Positions 46,607-56,100 of a stretch of 64,000 nt of DNA are shown piece by piece (within the stretch, counting starts at the first letter, position 1; the number at the start of each line of letters is the position of its first letter). The stretch is from assembly GCF_918797505.1 (NCBI RefSeq), contig NC_092798.1, positions 6,895,501 through 6,959,500 of the forward strand, written 5' to 3'. The notes below the pieces were generated by a model. That model searched no databases. It was not told the origin of the DNA and saw nothing but the letters and a program-made list of their open reading frames with translations. A program made the position numbers and the translations under genes. The stretch is from Bemisia tabaci (taxonomy: Eukaryota; Arthropoda; Insecta; Hemiptera; Aleyrodidae).

Positions 46607-47254
46607 GCTTAATCCATTTTTGAAAACTATTGAGGTAAAAATGTGCAAAGACAAGGCTCAATGGGTTACAGAAAAAGCCCTTTATGTTTTGAAAAAAATT
46701 TAGCTCCTGCTACTTCATAAATACAGACGGTTAAGTGCAAATCTTTTTATCTCGCAGTGACTCTAGGCTCAAAGTAGTGTTTTTACTTTGTTAGGAGTTA
46801 GTTCCTGTGAACCAAAATTGACACAGGAATTAATTCTTGTTTTTACTTATGATTATGATGAATGGACCGGAAAATTTAGACAAATTCCCCAGAATTGTGT
46901 GCGGAAAAATAAACTCAGCTCATCAACCCTTTACTCATTTTTCAACACACAATAAAGAATGTTACACTTACTTTAGTCCATCTTGAAATCTTTAAGAGTT
47001 CACACCGTACTTAAGAAACTAATTACCTGAAACAAAAAGTAAAATTAAATTGATTTTGTTGAGGTCTTCTTGTTAATTGTTCTACCAAGTGCCTTCTGTG
47101 AGTTACAAAGTATCAAAACGTTTATTTCGTTATATGAATTCGTTATATGAATATTTTTTTAGTTGCGCTGCTTAAAGCATACAGTTTTCTTTAATGATGC
47201 ATTGATGGTGAAGGCAAAAGTGATGCTCAAAATAAGCCCTTGAGTCACAACATT

Positions 47255-47259
47255 CATAC
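47255..47259. repeat. target site duplication CATAC (left)
   Basis: CATAC immediately precedes the left LTR and recurs at 54276-54280 after the right LTR. Five bases, as usual for BEL/Pao. Confidence 0.93.
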
Positions 47260-47464
47260 TGAAATTTTGGAGAACTTGAACTATTTGATTTGGAATTTAT
47301 TACCTTTTATTTAACAGAAAATGGACGAAAGACAAAAGAGGAGAGACGAAGATGATTTTTAGATTGAACTTTTGGAGATGATTTTTACAGACACAAAAAG
47401 GCTTAGCTTGGAATTTTTATACTAAAGATTTGGTTTCCCTGGAGACGAAGGGGGACCCGCTTCA
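47260..47464 (-). repeat. 3' LTR of the BEL/Pao element
   Basis: 205 bp. On the minus strand it runs TGAAGCGGGTCC ... AAAATTTCA. Two AATAAA signals (complements at 47296-47301 and 47306-47311) suit 3' end formation. Confidence 0.95.
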
Positions 47465-47506
47465 TTCTGGCCCCCCTGAACTTCCCGGAAGTTCTGAACT
47501 GCAGAC

Positions 47507-47764
47507 TCATGGTTGATCCTGATGAGGACCAGGGAAAATCCTTATCTCGTCGAAGATTGCCCTCTCTAGACGGTCGAGCAACCTGTTTCTTCTGAGCATG
47601 TTTCTGCACAAAGGACATCTCCTTCTCGAGTCGCGTCCTTGACAAGCAGTACATTGTACGTGGTCGCGTTTACAGCTCCAAAACGGGCCTGTGGTAGTTC
47701 TTTTGCAACTAATACACGTCGTCATTTGTAAAAAGAGACCGGTAACTCGCTCCCTAGTCGACAT
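47507..47764 (-). CDS. RING-finger ORF of the retrotransposon
   Basis: 85 residues from ATG (47762-47764). Residues fit the C3HC4 RING consensus completely: C-x2-C, ten residues, C, three residues, H, two residues, C-x2-C, eight residues, C-x2-C (CISC...SCKRDHVQCTAC...CPLC). RING fingers usually act as E3 ubiquitin ligases by recruiting E2 enzymes; here the role is inferred only. The start codon is directly preceded by CTTTCAG, a good splice acceptor, suggesting expression from a spliced transcript. It lies between pol and the 3' LTR, the place of env or accessory genes in retroelements. A basic, Arg-rich stretch follows the RING. Confidence 0.72.
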   Translation of the reverse strand: MSTRERVTGLFLQMTTCISCKRTTTGPFWSCKRDHVQCTACQGRDSRRRCPLCRNMLRRNRLLDRLERAIFDEIRIFPGPHQDQP

Positions 47765-47910
47765 CTGAAAGACCAACCAGAATAAAGGGAACGGATTAGG
47801 GAAAGGGAAGGTCGGAAAAACATGGCAATATGGAGAATTTTCAGAACGTTGAATTTAAGACGTATGCTGAATTTTTTTTAAAATTGAATTTTTTTTTAAA
47901 ACGATGTTGT

Positions 47911-48171
47911 TTAGTAATAAAATGTGACATCGTCCCAACTTTTAGGGGGATCGTGTCCTGGCGGTACATAAACATATCTGGGATTTGGTTTCCCATAGAA
48001 TTCTGCCATCGTTTTGGGTCTTGTTGAGGGAGTTGAATTTTGGGAGGATTTGGCCGAGGAAGGAGAAGTTGAATCGGGCGTTGCCGTGGGATTTTGAGAT
48101 TGAGTGGGAGCAGGGATAGGATCTTGAACCGTAGTGGAGTTGTTGTTATTATCGGAATTTGAACCAGACAT
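47911..48171 (-). CDS. small Ser/Asn/Pro-rich ORF downstream of pol
   Basis: 86 residues from ATG at 48171. The first two thirds are low-complexity Ser/Asn/Thr/Pro (MSGSNSDNNNNSTT...), then an ordered-looking tail MAEFYGKPNPRYVYVPPGHD...WDDVTFYY. The reading frame extends upstream to 48258, but TTTTCAG lies 4 nt before the ATG, so a spliced mRNA starting here is more likely. No signal peptide or membrane segment, so not an envelope protein. Function unknown. Confidence 0.5.
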   Translation of the reverse strand: MSGSNSDNNNNSTTVQDPIPAPTQSQNPTATPDSTSPSSAKSSQNSTPSTRPKTMAEFYGKPNPRYVYVPPGHDPPKSWDDVTFYY

Positions 48172-48188
48172 GTTCCTGAAAACAAGGA

Positions 48189-51100
48189 TTAGTTGGTTAA
48201 ATTCTCGGCAACCGGTAAAGGGAATAACTTCACTACTGGACGACGAAGTGTTCCACAAGCCGTGCGAACATCTACCACCCGAGTTTGGCCGTCTCTTCCA
48301 GGGTGCAGCTCAATAACTCGTCCCAATTTCCACCGTAAAGGAGGAGTAGAAGGATCGTGTAATACCACTAGTTGTCCTTCTTTCAGAGATTCCTCTTTCT
48401 CCCACCATTTTCCCCTTGGCAGCAAGGTATGCAGATACTCTATGTGCCACCTTCGCCAAAACTGTTGAGCCAATAACTCAGCCAAATGCCACCTTCTAAG
48501 AATAGGAGGATCATCTGGATCATATTGTTTATTGGGAAGCGCTACCAAAGGACGTCCAATCAGGAAATGCCCCGGAGTGAGAGCTAAAAGATCCCTATGA
48601 TCTGATGATAGAGCAGTCAAAGGTCTAGAATTTAAAACAGCTTCTATCCGTGCGATCAAAGTATTAAACTCTTCTTGAGTGAGAACATTTAGACCATACG
48701 TTCGTTTTAAGTGAAACTTGAAACTTTTCACCACTGCCTCCCAGATGCCTCCCAAATGAGGCCCCGTAGGGACATTGAGATGAAATTCAATTTTCTCCTT
48801 ATGAGAAAACTGAATTAACTCAGAATTTGAAGGAGACAAGAGCCTTTGAAAAAGATTTACTGCTCCCTTAAAATTTGACGCCTGATCGCAATAGATATGT
48901 GCTGCCAAACCTCTTCTGGCCACAAATCTATGCAAGGCGCCTATGAAAGCATTTGTTGAGAGATCACAGACTGATTCCAAATGCACTGCTTTCGTGCTCA
49001 TGCAGACGAAAACACAAACATAGACAGGCATAACCCGAGCAAATCGAGAAAAGTGAACTTTGACATTGAAAAAACCGCAATAATCCAGACCGGTTTTATA
49101 GAAAGGTGGACTGGGTTGTACTCTGAATGATGGTAACGGTGCCATTTGTGGAAATTGATTTTTAGGATTAGCCCTGAAACACACCACACAACCGTCCACG
49201 ATTGACTTGATTAAATTTCGCAGACCCAAAATCCAAAAACGTTGCACGATCAACGAAAATAAAAGTTGAGGAGGTGCGTGAAGATTGTCAATGTGGTAAT
49301 GCTGAACCAATAATCTCACCACATGATGGTTAGAAGACAAAATAATCGGGTACCTCGATGACTCCGGTAATGAAGCATGTTCTAATCTCCCTCCGGCTCG
49401 AAGTAAACCTCTGTGATCCAAATAAGGATTCAATTTTTTAATCGCTTTGGATTTTGCAGACAACCTTTCTCCGGTCCGAACTTTGCGAATTTCTGAACTA
49501 AGAGTATCCCTTTGGATTAACTTGAGCAGCAGGAATTCTGCGTGCTCTATCTCTGAAAGAGATAAAAACCCTTTTTTGATGGGCTCGAGGTTTTTTGACA
49601 CGAAATGTCTCGCCCCGAAACGCCATACATAAGCTAGAGAGTGGACGACCTTTGTCCAGGAAGATAGACTTGGTAGACGAATAGAAGTTTGCGGAGAGGG
49701 GGCAGGGACAGAGACCTCCTCCTTCCCGACTTGAACTTTGAGAATTTGCCTGGGTGACTTCACATCAGGCAACGCCTTTAAAGAGGGGAGAATAAGATTT
49801 GAGACTGGCCAAGTCTCCTCTGGATCAGCCAGCCACGAAGGGCCTGACCACCAGAGCCGAAAAGTCGATAACTCTTCAGGGGAGAGTCCCCTTGTCGCAC
49901 AGTCGGCGGGATTGTCACTCGATTTGACATGACGCCAGATGACTTGCGACGGAGTTTCATGAATGGACGTTACTCGATTTGCTACAAAGGTTTTTAGTCT
50001 ATAAGTTGGAGTTTGAATCCAAGAAAGAACAATTGAAGAATCAGTCCATGCAAAGATTTTATTGACCTCATAATGTTCCAGAGTGGTGGCATGACGGCGC
50101 AATAACTCCATTCCCATATTTGCAGCTACTAGTTCTAATCTCGGTAAAGACACTTTCTTCAAAGGTGCTACCTTGGACTTAGCAATTATCAAATGAACCT
50201 GACCTTTATCTTCCGTTGAAGAAGGAGCAAAACGGAGATACAGAGCGCATGACGTTGCCATTTCACTTGCATCCGTGAAAATGTGTATTTGAGTAGGTTG
50301 TTTATGTCTATCTAAGAACCTTGGAATCGAAATATCTGAAAGTTTTGGAAGAGTTTGCGTAAATTGATGCCACCGATCTAGAACATCCTGAGGGAGAGAA
50401 TCATCCCAATCTACTTTAAGAAGCCAGAGTTCTTGTAAGAAGACTTTGCCCTTCACAAAAACTGGCAACAGCCAACCGCAAGGGTCGAACACTGATGCGA
50501 TTTGTGAAGCGATATCTCTCTTTGTTTTTGCTGGGGGAAAATCAGGAATTTTGTATGAAAATGTGTCCTTTATCGAAGACCAAATAATTCCTAAAAGTTT
50601 AAAATAAGGATTTTCCGGATTTCCTTTCGGCATTTCTAAATCTGCACTGGGGCGATCAGCTAAAATTGACGGGACATTAGAGGTCCATTTTCGCATATAA
50701 AAACCTCCCTCACTTAATAGAGCTATAATTTCCATTAATAAAGAGCGTGCTTCTTCTGGGCTTTGATCCCCATGCACTAAGTCATCCATAAATAAAGCGT
50801 CTGAAAGTGCCTTTGCAGCTCTCGGATACTTATGCCCATGATCTTTAATTAACTGTTTTATAGTTCTGATAGCTAAAAATGGAGACGAATTAATGCCGAA
50901 AGTAACCGTTGTTAGAGCATAAACTTGTAGAGGTAACCAGGGCTCAGCTCTCCAAAATATTAACTGATATTTATGATCTGAAGGATGGAGAGGAATTTGT
51001 AAATACATTTGTTTAATATCCCCCGAGAAAACTACTGCATAACTACGAAATTTGATTAAAATATCCGTTATGTCCGATTGAAGAGCTGGTCCAGGTAATA

Positions 51101-51373
51101 AAATATCGTTCAAAGAAACACCATTACTGGTTTTCATCCCCGCGTTGAAAACTACTCGCAATTTTGTAGTTGACGAGTCAGTTTTCAACACTCCATGATG
51201 TGGCAAGAAAAAATGTTGAGAATTTTCTGGCGGAGGGTTGACCGGTTCCATAAAACCGTTATTAAGATATTCCTCCATAAATTTAGTGTACAATTTTTTC
51301 ATTTCCGTGTCCCTTTGCAACCTAGCTTCCATTTTGTAAAACTGTTTTAAGGCTAAGTTGCGGGACTGACCTA
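48189..51373 (-). CDS. pol: BEL/Pao pol: reverse transcriptase, RNase H, integrase
   Basis: From the first ATG (51332) it has 1047 residues, but the frame is open upstream and is most likely entered by -1 frameshift from gag at 51374-51380. Counting from that ATG: RT with FMDD at about 181-184 (BEL/Pao elements usually show Y/F-x-DD); peptidase A17-type linker (ASVFDPCGWLLPVFVKGK) at about 277-296; RNase H with FTDA (354), LELVA (400), WTDSS (431); integrase zinc region HH...C-x2-C (about 669-718); catalytic core D750, D816, E865 (GLDYCG, YCDQASNF, GGIWEAVV); and a C-terminal DUF5641-like region (WWEKEESLKEGQLVVLHD). No internal stops. Makes cDNA and inserts it in the host genome. Confidence 0.95.
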
Positions 51374-51380
51374 GTTTTTT
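51309..51380 (-). promoter_or_regulatory. programmed -1 ribosomal frameshift site (A AAA AAC plus stem)
   Basis: Slippery heptamer A AAA AAC (complement of 51374-51380) is in the gag frame and is followed at once by the gag TAG stop. Seven nt downstream a stem starts: GUCCC pairs with GGGAC, GCAAC with GUUGC, UUAGC with GCUAG, 15 bp with a three-A bulge and a loop of about 25 nt (plus-strand 51309-51326 with 51352-51366). A -1 shift continues into CTA GGT CAG, exactly the pol frame. The spacing and heptamer are canonical for retroviral-type frameshifting. Confidence 0.85.
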
Positions 51381-53650
51381 GCGTTTTCTGAAAAAGGTAG
51401 CCTGACTTGATACTTTTTGTTTTCCAATTGTGTTGTCGTTTCAACATAATATTTTTCTGCATATTCTTCCTCTGGTGTCATTGCCTTTTTTGGAGGATTT
51501 ATCTCTTCTATTGTCCAAAATTTTTCCATTATTTTATTCAAATTATTATTCTCATTTTTATTTTCAACATTTACCATAAAAACAGTTGAATTCAGAAGTA
51601 AAGGTTTAGAATGTAAGGCGGAAAATTCTCCACCATTGCGTCCCAAAACCACATCACCGAACACAGTGGGAAGAATAGAAGGGAGAGACGGACCCAGGGG
51701 TTCTGGAATTCCAGTCACTATATTTGCGTAAATATCTACGCCTAATAGAATGTCTATTTTTGCATCCTTCTCACAAGAATCATCCGCTAACTGTCTATTT
51801 TTCAAAATCTCTTTTAATTTTGGATCTAAAAGAACTGACGGAACAGGATCTGTTATTTTTCGAACGACAATCACCGGATAGTTAGGCGCTACTAATTTAC
51901 CATTTTTATTTAGTATATTTATTTGCACTGATCCGAATGATTCCACTACATTTCCTGATAGCCCAGAGACCGTCACTCCACCTCTTTTAGGCTTCAAATT
52001 GAGCAATTGGCAACACTGTGATGTCAATACACCACGATCTGCGCCAGTGTCGATGCATCCTCGAACGATGATTTTATCCCCTTTTTCATTTGTTAATAAT
52101 ACCTTAACTGTTGGTAAAATCGAACTGGTTGTTTTTACGTGATTTATTAAAGATCGTTCTGGTTCATCATTTGATTGCTCATGTTTAAACAACTGAGTAT
52201 AGAAAGTTTTGCCTCTATTCTCATGGATTGAAGAATGATGGGATCCATTACATTCTCTACACTTCCTTTTACTCTTGCACGAACTTACAAAATGATCTTT
52301 CGAGGTACAATTCAAACAAAGTTTGTATTTCTCAAGAACTTTCTTTCTTTCCTGAGGAGATAGCATTCTATAATTTTGACACTGAGAAATTACATGATTT
52401 GCGTTTGGACATTGTGGACATTTAAAACATTCAGGAACTTCCAACGGATTTGCATTTTGAACTTTATTTTGATATTTTTTAGAATCAGAACTTCCCTTTT
52501 TATTTTCTTTACTAGAATTATGCAAAATCATTTGTGGCTGTTCTTTTTTTGGAGCTCTACATGGTTGCGGTTGAGATTGACGGAACGTGGAAGAAGCTCC
52601 CAAATACTGAGACAATTCGTCCTTTAAATAAGTACAAAGTTCCTCAACTGTTGGCATTGCTGACTTATCGTCTCTGGAATCCTCAAATCTCCTTCGATGA
52701 TAATTATTCATTTTCCGTAACAGAATTACAATCAATAACAACCCATAGTTTTCTGATTTATACCCTAATGCTTCTAAAGCTTGCATATTTTCTCTCAATT
52801 TAGTAAAAAAGACAGAGACGTTATTAGCACCTAACTCAGGTAAGTCCAAGAAATTAACCAAATGATGAGTAATTTGTCTTCTAGGACTATTATAATATTC
52901 ATTTAACAATTTCCAAGCAACGTCGTAATTTTCGCTGGTAAATTCTAAGTTTTTAACATGATTTAACGCATCCCCGGATAATTGAGCTAAAAGATATTGA
53001 AGCTTTTCCTGTTTCGTCAACTCAGTCGCATTATGAATCGTTACTTCAAATAAACCTCGAAAAACAGACCAATCAGATAAACTTTTACCATCGAATTTTG
53101 GTAATTCGATTTTTGGTAATTTAAGATGAGAGCGAAGATTCATTGAAGGCTTTGGAGAATTTCTGGAAGAACTGACAATAGAAGCTGCTGCATGCTTCGC
53201 GGGTAAGTAGAGTTTCTGACCTTCCTCAATCAAGTCATCTAACTTTCCCTGCCATATTGCCTCTTCTTCCAGATGGTCCGAATTCATGACAATTTCGTCC
53301 TGAATCAGATCAAATTCGTCTTGACATTTTTTCAACCTTTCAATAGACCAATCAAATTCATTCACATTGTCGGTTGTTACTTCCCGTAATGATTTGACGA
53401 TCCTTTGAATTTTATTTAACAGCATTTGTCGCTTTTTAAGTAACGGATTATTTGTGATTTCGGGAGGAGTGGCGAACGAGTTTTTAGATGAATGAGGCGA
53501 ATGAATGGAAAGAGGATCAGAAGAGGACTTTTTAAAGGGGCCACCGGCATGCAACCGTGTAGCCTTGCGAAAATAAACATTTTCAAGACTTGTTCTCCGT
53601 AAGTGAGTTTCACTTTGAGTTCCCACTCCGAGATTGAATTCAGATTCCAT
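51371..53650 (-). CDS. gag: BEL/Pao gag with protease
   Basis: 759 residues. A coiled-coil-like N-terminal third (LLKKRQMLLNKIQRIVKSLR) precedes a DUF1759-type gag domain (about 178-330; LPKIELPKFDGKSLSDW marks its start). Zinc knuckles: C411-x2-C-x4-H-x4-C424, C445-x2-C-x4-H-x4-C458 and an atypical CxxC...H...H near 464-476. The aspartic protease (DUF1758 type) has the active-site triad DTGA at 534-537 (VRGCIDTGADRGVLTS). So protease is in the gag frame and RT in the next. Start ATG follows a leader of about 420 nt. Gag forms the particle; the protease processes the polyprotein. Confidence 0.95.
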   Translation of the reverse strand: MESEFNLGVGTQSETHLRRTSLENVYFRKATRLHAGGPFKKSSSDPLSIHSPHSSKNSFATPPEITNNPLLKKRQMLLNKIQRIVKSLREVTTDNVNEFDWSIERLKKCQDEFDLIQDEIVMNSDHLEEEAIWQGKLDDLIEEGQKLYLPAKHAAASIVSSSRNSPKPSMNLRSHLKLPKIELPKFDGKSLSDWSVFRGLFEVTIHNATELTKQEKLQYLLAQLSGDALNHVKNLEFTSENYDVAWKLLNEYYNSPRRQITHHLVNFLDLPELGANNVSVFFTKLRENMQALEALGYKSENYGLLLIVILLRKMNNYHRRRFEDSRDDKSAMPTVEELCTYLKDELSQYLGASSTFRQSQPQPCRAPKKEQPQMILHNSSKENKKGSSDSKKYQNKVQNANPLEVPECFKCPQCPNANHVISQCQNYRMLSPQERKKVLEKYKLCLNCTSKDHFVSSCKSKRKCRECNGSHHSSIHENRGKTFYTQLFKHEQSNDEPERSLINHVKTTSSILPTVKVLLTNEKGDKIIVRGCIDTGADRGVLTSQCCQLLNLKPKRGGVTVSGLSGNVVESFGSVQINILNKNGKLVAPNYPVIVVRKITDPVPSVLLDPKLKEILKNRQLADDSCEKDAKIDILLGVDIYANIVTGIPEPLGPSLPSILPTVFGDVVLGRNGGEFSALHSKPLLLNSTVFMVNVENKNENNNLNKIMEKFWTIEEINPPKKAMTPEEEYAEKYYVETTTQLENKKYQVRLPFSENAKN

Positions 53651-54050
53651 AACTGCTTATTAATTCACAGCTCCTAAAGAATAGAACATTATAATATTGG
53701 CGAAGGAGGCGAACAGATGATATCAACAATAAGACATAACCTCAAACCATCATCAAACAACACCACGATTCGAATTCTCTAGGTTATGAAAATTTTAATG
53801 AAAATTTGAGGTTATGAATTTCTATTACTACCAAGAAAAGAAAAATAAGGAAAGAATTGGAATGACTTCACCGATTTTTTGACGATCTGAGATTTTGGGA
53901 GAGCTTAGATTTTGACCATGTAAAGAATTGTCCCTTTGATTCGTTCCGAGCGAGATCCGTTGAAAAAGCGCCGGGCAAGAATGGGAAGGGGAAGGACTTG
54001 ATAGGTTATCCGCTGTCGAACGTCGAGCACCCGAACAATATTTTCAACTT

Positions 54051-54068
54051 TCCCGGGTTTCGGCACCA
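54051..54068 (-). other. primer binding site for tRNA-Phe
   Basis: The plus strand reads TCCCGGGTTTCGGCACCA, the 3' end of animal tRNA-Phe (acceptor strand TTTCGGC, discriminator A, CCA). On the element's strand this is TGGTGCCGAAACCCGGGA, two bases inside the 5' LTR. Confidence 0.88.
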
Positions 54069-54070
54069 AA

Positions 54071-54275
54071 TGAAATTTTGGAGAACTTGAACTATTTGAT
54101 TTGGAATTTATTACCTTTTATTTAACAGAAAATGGACGAAAGACAAAAGAGGAGAGACGAAGATGATTTTTAGATTGAACTTTTGGAGATGATTTTTACA
54201 GACACAAAAAGGCTTAGCTTGGAATTTTTATACTAAAGATTTGGTTTCCCTGGAGACGAAGGGGGACCCGCTTCA
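54071..54275 (-). repeat. 5' LTR of the BEL/Pao element
   Basis: 205 bp, identical to 47260-47464. A TATAAAAA promoter box (complement of 54225-54232) lies about 43 nt into the LTR; AATAAA signals (complements of 54117-54122 and 54107-54112) come later. Confidence 0.95.
54225..54232 (-). promoter_or_regulatory. TATA box in the 5' LTR
   Basis: TATAAAAA on the minus strand, preceded by AG, in the first quarter of the LTR; suitable for pol II initiation of the genomic RNA. Confidence 0.6.
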
Positions 54276-54280
54276 CATAC
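54276..54280. repeat. target site duplication CATAC (right)
   Basis: Matches 47255-47259. Confidence 0.93.
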
Positions 54281-54661
54281 TTGTATTTTGAACTCTTAGC
54301 ATACTTTTGCGGTGATTGGCAGCTCTGGTCATTACAGACAAAAAGTTGAATTGAAACTGTCAAAGATCAAGGCAAGGAGACACTTGAGTCAAGCTGACTT
54401 GGTAGTGGAGCGTGAGAAAAGAAATCATGCATATCAACCATTATCGTAATACGTATATGTTTCTGACAGTATTTGATTACTGTCAGCTTCAAATTTGCTC
54501 ACGAGTAGCATAACTCTATTTTCACTCATTGTATATTTTGCTCACTTGTTCTAGATGACTAAGAACAATGACGGAAAACTATTGCTTTATTTTGTTGAAG
54601 GTGCCTTACTATTGAATCTCTCCGTTCAAAAACGATCCATCTCAGAAAAATTAAATTTTTC

Positions 54662-54854
54662 AGGAGACTATAAAAACTACATAACAGCCAGAAAAGAACA
54701 GTTTCTACGCAAAAAAATGGGCATTCTAAAAAAACCGAGTTGGGTTGTTTTCGAACTGAAAGATTCGATTAAGCTGCTGAGTGTGAAAAGAGCACCTCTC
54801 ATTTGTGGTGTTGCAGCATCTCTCTTGACATTTTATTCATTTTATAAAAAGTGA
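54662..54854 (+). CDS. candidate alternative last exon of the MBOAT gene
   Basis: An open frame runs 54555-54854. An acceptor TTTTTCAG sits just before 54664; an exon from there reads ...DYKNYITARKEQFLRKK then KPSWVVFELKDSIKLL and ends in a hydrophobic APLICGVAASLLTFYSFYKK. If the MBOAT exon at 45751 ended at the internal GTAATA (45869), the phase would match and this would replace the SIHG tail, with the retrotransposon inside the intron. A further acceptor, GTTCTAG, precedes an ATG at 54555. Basic residues followed by a hydrophobic end look protein-like, but I recognise no family. Confidence 0.35.
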
Positions 54855-55710
54855 AGAGGTGCTTCCAATTGAAATTTTTACTGAATATTCTTCATGATTC
54901 TACAATGTTCCATAGGAAAAATACTGGAAAAATCACCCATTGAATTCTCCTCTAAGACATAAGGGGGGTAGAGATTCTAAAACACCGCAGCTGACAAGTC
55001 CTCTTCTCCCATCCAGCGTCTTAATTTTTTTTAAGAAAAATATATAATACTGAAGATTAAAATCGACCCAAAAACAGATAAAAACTTTATTCATCAATAG
55101 TTTTACTTCGACTAAACTCAGTCCTAGACTATTTCGCCCAGTGGCACTGATATTTTTTGTATTCCTGTGTTAAAAAATTATTCTTCGAACTTGATCTCTG
55201 GTACCCGTTTTATATGTCACAAATTGCTAGTCTCTGCCCCTAAAGGCGTATCAGCATTGCGATATCGTAAAAATTCTCCGAATGCATTATTTTTTTAACA
55301 AAACTTTGTTGAATCTTTTATTTTGTGGGCTCTTGAGATTTCCTCATCAATGCAAGGAAAATTTTATGAATTCCTAGTCTTATTGGATCAAGAGTTCACC
55401 TTCGAATGAATAGATTTGTTGCAAGTATGTTAAGACATTTCAATGCCAGTACAATCAAATGCACAGCTGTCGTTGGAAAATAAATAAGCGGATAATAAAT
55501 GAATAATAATAATAACAGCAGATCCTTAAAAATATCAGCTATTAGTCTCACCATTGAGTATAGTAAATGGAAATTGGGCACATGGAAAAATTGTGTCTGC
55601 AGGGACATTGAAATGAAACATCAAGGGTCATTTTGAAACAAAGCAATGGATTTCTGCCTTCCTAAAGCAATTCAGTCGTGAGCTTGAATCTCTTGTCAAA
55701 CAGTAAAATG
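54855..55710. other. non-coding, nothing recognised
   Basis: A+T-rich sequence without recognised exon or repeat. Confidence 0.45.
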
Positions 55711-55715
55711 CGGGG

Positions 55716-56100
55716 GTGTCTGCAGGTCTGGAAAACCAGGAATGATCGGGGAAATCTACCAGGTCATCAATATCAGGGAAAAGTCAGGGGTTATGAGAAA
55801 TTTGAAGAGTTTTGAAACTTGGAAAAACATCAGCGCTGTCCACGCAATCAACTTAAGTCTGAAACTAGTTCAGAGTCCAATGCTCCAAGCTTCACGCTCG
55901 ATAGTGAATAGAGAAATAATTTTCATTTAGGGATCGCAGCTTCAGTCAGTCGATTGATTATCCTCTGAAAAAAAGGGTCACATGCTTTTGTTATCTGCCG
56001 TGAAAATAATTAAAAGAATTTCATTTCATTTCAGCTCTATGTGTGCAAATTGTAGTTGTGAAAAGTCAGAGAATGATTATCTCTCATCTGTAGACACCCT
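55716..56100. mobile_element. degraded hAT-like MITE (GGGTGTCTGCAGG ... TAGACACCCTG)
   Basis: Left GGGGGTGTCTGCAGGTCTGG and right CTGTAGACACCCTG recall the 11257-11510 element; GTCAGGGG and CAGGGAAAAGTCAGG subterminal motifs are present. Confidence 0.5.

Larger units (their letters stand above)
47260..54275 (-). mobile_element. complete BEL/Pao LTR retrotransposon, 7016 bp
   Basis: Two 205-bp LTRs (47260-47464 and 54071-54275) are identical by eye, start TG and end CA, and are flanked by the CATAC duplication. On the minus strand: 5' LTR, tRNA-Phe primer site, leader of about 420 bp, gag-protease ORF, frameshift signal, pol ORF (RT, RNase H, integrase), two small ORFs, a weak purine tract (complement of 47465-47478) and 3' LTR. 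Identical LTRs and open reading frames indicate a very recent insertion. It is antisense to the MBOAT gene and lies past its stop codon, or in its last intron if the 54.7-kb exon is real. Confidence 0.96.

Noticed and set aside
47911..48258. Envelope gene of the retroelement
   Set aside because: No signal peptide, membrane anchor or cysteine-rich ectodomain; only 86-115 residues of low complexity.
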